Of a stretch of 64,000 nucleotides of DNA, positions 58,664 to 64,000 are shown one piece after another. Under the pieces are notes generated by a model, which saw nothing but the letters and a program-made list of their open reading frames with translations, was not told the origin of the DNA and ran no database searches. Numbering within the stretch: position 1 is the first letter of the stretch; each line of letters begins with the position of its first letter. Source of the stretch: Metellina segmentata. Taxonomy: Eukaryota; Arthropoda; Arachnida; Araneae; Tetragnathidae. The position numbers and the translations under genes were made by a program. The stretch lies in assembly GCA_947359465.1 (NCBI GenBank), contig OX375873.1, positions 39,342,437 to 39,406,436 of the forward strand, given 5' to 3'.

Positions 58664-60005
58664 TTAAAAAGCAGCAAATGTAGACTTTTGTATTTGATTT
58701 CGTTTAATGAATTCATTCACAAGAGGTCTAAGATCCAGTTCGTCTAAAACTGTTCGATGCGTATTTAGTATTGCTACATAGTTAAGTCTCTCTTGTCCCA
58801 TTGTTGATCTTGGATAGGTTTTAAGACGACGAAGAGAGCTAAAAGATCTTTCAGCTGTACAAGTTGTCACTGGAATGGTTTGCAACAGTTTCAAACATTT
58901 TTTTACTTCCGGAACGAGATCTCCAAAAGCTTTGTCACTTAAAATGAACTATTTCAAATTTTTAATTGAATCCAGCGAAACATTTCTTTGTTTGGAAATA
59001 TCATGCAACATATTTAGTTGCAATAACAGCCGGTCACAATCCAAATCATCTTTGAAAAACTCTTTAGCACTTGGAAATTCCCCAGTTCTATTTTTCGCTG
59101 CTCGAACACACTATTTTTCGATGGTAACTATATTTTTTATTGCTGAAGATTCAAACCTTTCATTGAGGCAATTTAGTACAGTATCAGCAACTTCCAGATA
59201 TAGCTGTCTGTAAAAATCCTTTGGACTTGAAAATTTAAAATTCTGCGTTGAACTTAAGTTTTCTAAACGCTTTGGTACACTACGATGCCGAGGGAGTTTT
59301 GGTTCATCCACAACACTATCCTTTTCAGTGATACATTTTCCCCTAAACCTCTTAAAATTATCCCGTTTTTCATTAATTATTTCTGACAAACAAATAATTT
59401 TTTGGTTAATCTCGGAAGCCCCTATCTGAGAAGACTGTATCTGTTGGTTTACTTCTTCCACAGGGCTCATCACATAGCTGTATAAAGAAAAGGAGAAATT
59501 TTTTTTGAAATCGGACATCTTTTCTAGGTATCCGGAGCATTTTGCAGCAACATCGGAACGATCCGTTTCGGAGAAAACTTCGAAAAATTCCGCTAAATTA
59601 GAGTAATTTTTAATAATAGAATTGATGCTTGATTATCTCATTGTCCACCTAGTTGGGCAAAGTGGCCGTAATCCAGTTTTGGAATGGTTTTGGGTGGAAA
59701 TCCTTGTCAAAAGCTCCATTCTTTTACCGTCTGAATTAAATCTTTTGACAGATTCATTGCATCCCTCATAGCAGGAAGATGCTTTAAACAGTCCAAAACT
59801 GCTAAATTCAAACTGTGTGCAGCACAGTGCATATAAAGTGCTTGAGGTTGAAGGTCTTTTAAAAGCTTTTGCAACCCCTTAAATTTACCTTGCATTTGTG
59901 CGGCACCATCGTAGCACTGCCCTCTTAATTTTTCGAACTTTAAACCTAAACGTGTGAAGGTATCCTTCACTATTTCAAACAGAGTATTCAGTATTTGGAG
60001 TAGTG
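58664..60005 (-). pseudogene. hAT transposase relic 1
   Basis: Minus-strand frames in order: 59707-59970 with GQCYDGAAQMQGKFKG and MHCAAHSLNLAV (catalytic core, second acidic region and the CxxH-like motif); 59111-59518 with a helical insertion segment; 58664-58894 with TIPVTTCTAERSFSSLRRLK, the C-terminal dimerisation domain. The reading is broken by frameshifts between 59518 and 59707 and near 58900. It resembles transposases related to ZMYM1-type host proteins. No active product is expected. Confidence 0.8.
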
Positions 60006-61840
60006 TAATGGTGTGTAATTATCCACACGCACCAATACACTGCATTAATATTAATTTCAATACTAATTTTATTCATAAATTGTGTTTTTTTTTTATTTAT
60101 TAAAAAAACGCACTAAAGTGCTAAAATTTATTAAACCCAAATTCTACACTTGGCTTGTACAATTTTTTTATTTCAAAGAAATAAAAATATTCGTAACTTA
60201 AAAGTATTTTATAGAGAATTTTTAAAGTTTTAAAAGTAATAGCACTTAAAATGTTTCATTCAAATTTTGGTTTCGGATAACCATGATCATAAAATATTCG
60301 TTCTTTTTCACAAAAACAGAAGTTTCGACAATTTTTTTTAGAAAGAAAATGTTACAAATTTGAAGAGATATTTCATTCAAATAAAAATATTCAGAAAAAT
60401 TCAAGCATTGTAATTTAAATAATTTCTACTTCATACCCTTCGAATTTTAAAATTAAATGTTGACAGTGGCGGATCCAGTCTTCCTACCTTTTCGACTCAG
60501 AAAGCACTCATCTTTTTACTTTTACTAGTTTATCAATCTCTATTTAATTTAGTCACACAGCTCTATTTCATTTCTGGAATGCACGAATGACTATTCGCGG
60601 ATATATTCTGATCTGATATTCTTCTGATATATTCTGATCTGATATTCTTCTGATATATTCTGATGTGATATTCTTCTGATATATTCTGATCTGATATTCT
60701 TGTTCCGCGAATGACTATTCGCGGAACACGAATATCAGATCTCGAATTCTAAACATAATCAGAATTACTAATTAAAAACACGATGCCAGAAATCCTTTGA
60801 ATTTAGAAATTTATCAGTCCGACAAATACTTACGAAGCAGATAATCAAAACCGTTTGAGTAACTTCCATTTTTTAAATGGAAGTTACAGAATATCGGCAT
60901 TAAAAAACGTAAGCTACATTTAAAAATACGTAAGAATTAATTATGTATATCTTTAATACTGATTAAAAAATATAAAACGCATAAAACAGAACTTATCTTT
61001 CTTTCACAAGACCAAACGCATATTCCGAGAGTGCAGCTTTCTGGAGAGAAGAGGGCAAAAAGGACAAAGAGTAACAAATACAATCAGGTACTTTGCGAAA
61101 AACAGCAGCCTGAATGGTCGCTGGACTCTACGATTAGATCTTCTTGACCAAATTTCCCCCCTTAGGTACCCCATCTTCTCGGTTTTCCTGGATGTCCATT
61201 CGTCCATATTGCAATTTCTGATAAGAAAAAACTCCGTCCCTTCCTTAAACTTAGTCGGACAACTTTCTGATGTTCTCAGAACAGAGATAATGACCACCCC
61301 ACTAGTAATGAAACCTCACTCTTCGCTTTGGGGGTCATCCCAAGCAGGTCCCGATGAGTGACATATCTAATCATCCTTTGAAATGGAACTCCGGAAGCCG
61401 GTTCGCTGCAATACATAGTCCCCACATGTGGTCAGCCGACGGCTACCCGTTAGCGGTAACACTTTGTAGATAAAGTTTGGTGCCATCCACTATCGTTGCA
61501 AATGGAATTCGTAGAGATACAGATACTCAGAAAATCCATACTGAAAACGAAAAAATACTTTAAAATTATTGGGGGAGGGGGGGGGGGCTTTTATAGTAAA
61601 TGTACAATACGTATCGGGTATTTCAGCAGTTAAATATTAAATTATTCATTTATTATTTTAAATTAAATATGCTGAAAAATATTCTTATCCTACGATTTAG
61701 GAAACACTTGTTCAACACTGATGAAGAAAAAACTACAAAAATAGAAGCAACAAAAGTATATTTTTCTGGACTTTTGCTTCGCAAAATCTTTTAAGATTGT
61801 GTCTGTATCAATGGCATTGAGCACCTCATTTTCTATAATC
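60006..61840. other. Intergenic; no gene recognised
   Basis: AT-rich sequence. It includes the 26 bp tandem repeat at 60600, described separately. A minus-strand frame at 61004-61297 has no recognised domain. Confidence 0.4.
60583..60726. repeat. 26 bp tandem repeat between two copies of a hairpin motif
   Basis: GATATATTCTGATCTGATAT with a TCTTCT end repeats every 26 bp at about 60600, 60626, 60652 and 60678. GAATGACTATTCGCGG stands at both edges (about 60585 and 60709). The right one lies in a perfect hairpin TTCCGCGAAT-GACT-ATTCGCGGAA. Confidence 0.9.
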
Positions 61841-62840
61841 AAGGTCGATCAAACGCGCTTTGGAAATGGTCGATCTCAGGTAGTTTTTAATTAGTTTCAA
61901 TTTAGAGAAGCTCCTCTCCCCACTAGAAACGGACACAGGAATGGTATGTAAGATTCTTAAACTCACAAAAATATTGGGAAACGTATCTACGAAAGGTTTA
62001 GTAGTTAAGTAACATATATAAAGACTTTTTGGGGCAGCATCGGTGCTGAAAGTAAAATCTCATCCAGGAGCTCATTTCCATCTACATCACATTGGGTTTT
62101 GTTTATGTCAATCAAAACTGTCTGCAGATTTAAATAGCTCTCCTTCTCAGTTCATAAGAAAATTGTCTATTTTCGTTGGTATGATGTGAGTTTCAGCTGA
62201 GAACTCTGGACTGATCTCCAATTTCTCTGCCAGCTCTTTTGCATCAGTTATGACTTTATTCATACCATTCTCCGGTGTCATACTTTCCAAGATAGTTGTG
62301 ACGTTTTCAATCAGGTCTAAGGCACTCTAAGGCATTTTCCCTCTTAAATTCTTTACTCACAAGATGGTCTAAAGAATGTGTTATTACATGCGAGCAAGCT
62401 AAAGAAGAACCTGAAAATTTTCCGTTTCTTTGCAATACCAGAAGCGGTGTTTTTTCCAAAAGCATCAACTTTGGGGTCAGTTGTTGCCTTGTATATTGTA
62501 TCATACCCTTCTATGTGGTATCGCAGAGGTTGGAGAGCATCTATTCTGCTTTCCGAACGAGTATCACTGAGAGGTTTAACCGTTAAAATAGTTGCGTTGT
62601 TAGTCAAAATGCTCCACCTATGAGTGGAAGCTGAGAAAAAATTAAAGATATCTTGTACATTGCTAAAAGAAAAACACACTTATTGGGCATGATAGAATCG
62701 TTTACCATGAGATTTAAGGAGTGGCTTCCACATGGGACGTAAAATGCTCGTGGGTTGAGATCTATAATTATTTTTTGGAACCCACTTTTTTTCCTCTTCA
62801 TATTTGAACCATTGTCGTATCCCTGGCTACGCATATTTTT
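61841..62840 (-). pseudogene. hAT transposase relic 2 (different lineage)
   Basis: Minus-strand frames: 62604-62834 begins SQGYDNGSNMKRKKSG and contains PCGSHSLNLMVND; 62353-62679 has FFSASTHRWSIL and LSDTRSESRIDALQPL, the usual TRW motif partly changed; further down near 61840-61950 is IPVSVSSGERSFSKLKLIK, the C-terminal dimerisation block. Frameshifts separate the pieces. Its sequence differs clearly from relic 1, although both sit on the same strand. Confidence 0.8.
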
Positions 62841-62918
62841 ATATTTACCTCGGATATGGATCTTTAAGAGAATATTTACATATACACTTTAGCGTGTCAA
62901 GTTGGGAAGCTGACTCTA

Positions 62919-63468
62919 CACTAAATTGACATAAGTATTTGGACACTACATGATTAAAAAAAAAAAAAAAAGATTTATTATTATATTTAGAAACGGGTAG
63001 GGGCCACGAAACCATTTGCTTGTATTACAGCTGCAACACATCGAGTCTGGTCACAGGAATAGCACGTCATGCCTGTTGCAAGGCTGTGAGAAGAGATTGT
63101 AGTAAAGCCAGACGTACGTGGCGGTATCGTAGTCGCTCCAGTAAGTCCCACAAGTGCTCGATCGGATTGAGATCGGGGCTATGAACAAGCCAGTCAAGCA
63201 AATATCCTCATTTTCAGGAAACCAGTCCAGCCCACGTTTTGCAGTATGACATGGAGCTCTATCCGGTTGGAAGAAACAACCATCATCGCCGTAGTATTGC
63301 CATAGTGTAGTCAAGGCCGAATAATCCAGAACGTCGAGGCACACGTCAACGTTCATGATACCAGGTACATAAAGCAATGGCCGAGTCCTAACCAGGAAAA
63401 AAACCTACACTCAGATGGATCCTCCTCCGAATATCTGCAGTGTCCAAATACTTTTGTCCATATAGTGT
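62919..63468 (-). mobile_element. Internally deleted Tc1-type element with TA flanks
   Basis: Inverted termini TACACTAAATTGAC...AAGTATTTGGACACT (62917) and AGTGTCCAAATACTTTTGTC...AGTGTA (ending 63470) bound 550 bp, with TA at each edge. The minus strand keeps FQPDRAPCHTAKRGLDW (63051-63377), the second catalytic aspartate region, followed out of frame by the PDLNPIEH-like region and a C-terminal tail. The N-terminal DNA-binding half is deleted. Confidence 0.85.
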
Positions 63469-63469
63469 A

Positions 63470-64000
63470 TATTATGGTGAAGAAACAATCTACCCGTTTC
63501 TGGAGCAGTTAAATTTCACCATATTTTCCAAACAACAGCAGCAAAGACAGCGGGATGACGCGGCCTATTGGTGATCACTTGTTCAAAAGTACGCTATACA
63601 AAATTAAAGTGTGTGGCGAAGGAGGTACCATGCGTCGCGTGAATTATTTCCAGAAATCATTGTTTCCAACTAAAAAATTCTTAGTAGTAGTAAAAATTTT
63701 AAATACTTCAAAAGTGCACACAAATTCTTAAAAATCATCCAGGAATGAAATCCCTTGCATATACGATTCGAATTAGAGTAAAATGTTTTTAAATGAAGCA
63801 ATACTGATGGAAATCCTGCTTTAAGGCTAGAGCTACACTCTAGCATCATTGACCAATATTGAACTAATGAATGTTATGGAAATAAAACAACCAAATAAAA
63901 AAAACTGTAGTTAGTGAATTATAACGAAGTTTAATATTGAAATGAATATTTCATCTAACAAATATGAAACGAAACATTTATTGAATTAAGTTCATAAATG
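63470..64000. other. No recognised gene
   Basis: AT-rich sequence to the window end, with no features I can support. Confidence 0.4.

Overview
The window is AT-rich eukaryotic DNA, most likely from an arthropod and plausibly a spider or other chelicerate. That guess rests on an intron-bearing asteroid-type gene, the dense mix of Tc1/mariner, hAT and non-LTR relics, and tRNA-derived SINEs. The sequence alone does not settle the species. There is no bacterial-style gene packing, and nearly all other open frames are short shadows or decayed transposon pieces.

The one clear host gene is a protein asteroid homolog (ASTE1-like, XPG/FEN nuclease fold) on the + strand. A short first coding exon (319-479) joins a long terminal exon (8708-10664) across an 8.2 kb intron, giving a continuous 705-residue protein. 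The intron is a store of insertions: an RNase H-bearing LINE fragment (about 2009-3165), a SINE split by a non-autonomous hAT element (3437-4520), a degenerate minisatellite, and two Tc1-like transposase relics. A second possible host exon, unrecognised and on the - strand at about 21321-22436, appears to be split by an 823 bp fold-back element flanked by TTAA.

Region by region after the gene: 10.7-13.05 kb is AT-rich 3' flank. 13.08-19.05 kb is a satellite of about 355/329 bp monomers with a 1039 bp three-monomer higher-order repeat, split by a 5'-truncated LINE with a 13 bp target-site duplication. 19-21.3 kb is featureless. The fold-back element lies at 21.57-22.39 kb. 24-25 kb has a hAT relic and a SINE. 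26.5-27.4 kb is a Helitron-like candidate. 27.56-29.35 kb is a 248 bp tandem repeat carrying a second copy of the same hAT element. 30.5-31.25 kb is a GC-rich terminal-inverted-repeat element. 31.4-34.9 kb holds two more decayed LINEs with a Tc1 relic between them. 38.08-38.94 kb is a very well preserved, internally deleted mariner-type element with 121 bp terminal inverted repeats. 40.2-42.4 kb is a 2.2 kb TA-flanked TIR element with a nested SINE. 44-50 kb and 53-57.6 kb are SINE-rich. 50.8-51.3 kb is a Tc1 relic followed by a long AT dinucleotide tract. 55.9-57.1 kb is a tandem array of about 137 bp. 58.6-62.85 kb contains two different hAT transposase relics, and 62.92-63.47 kb is a short deleted Tc1-type element.

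Apart from the asteroid gene there is no set of genes here that works together. The interest lies in the transposon archaeology: several exact target-site duplications, nested insertions that give a relative order of events, SINEs that share one body behind different tRNA-like heads, and satellite higher-order structure. I found no convincing new multi-gene system.
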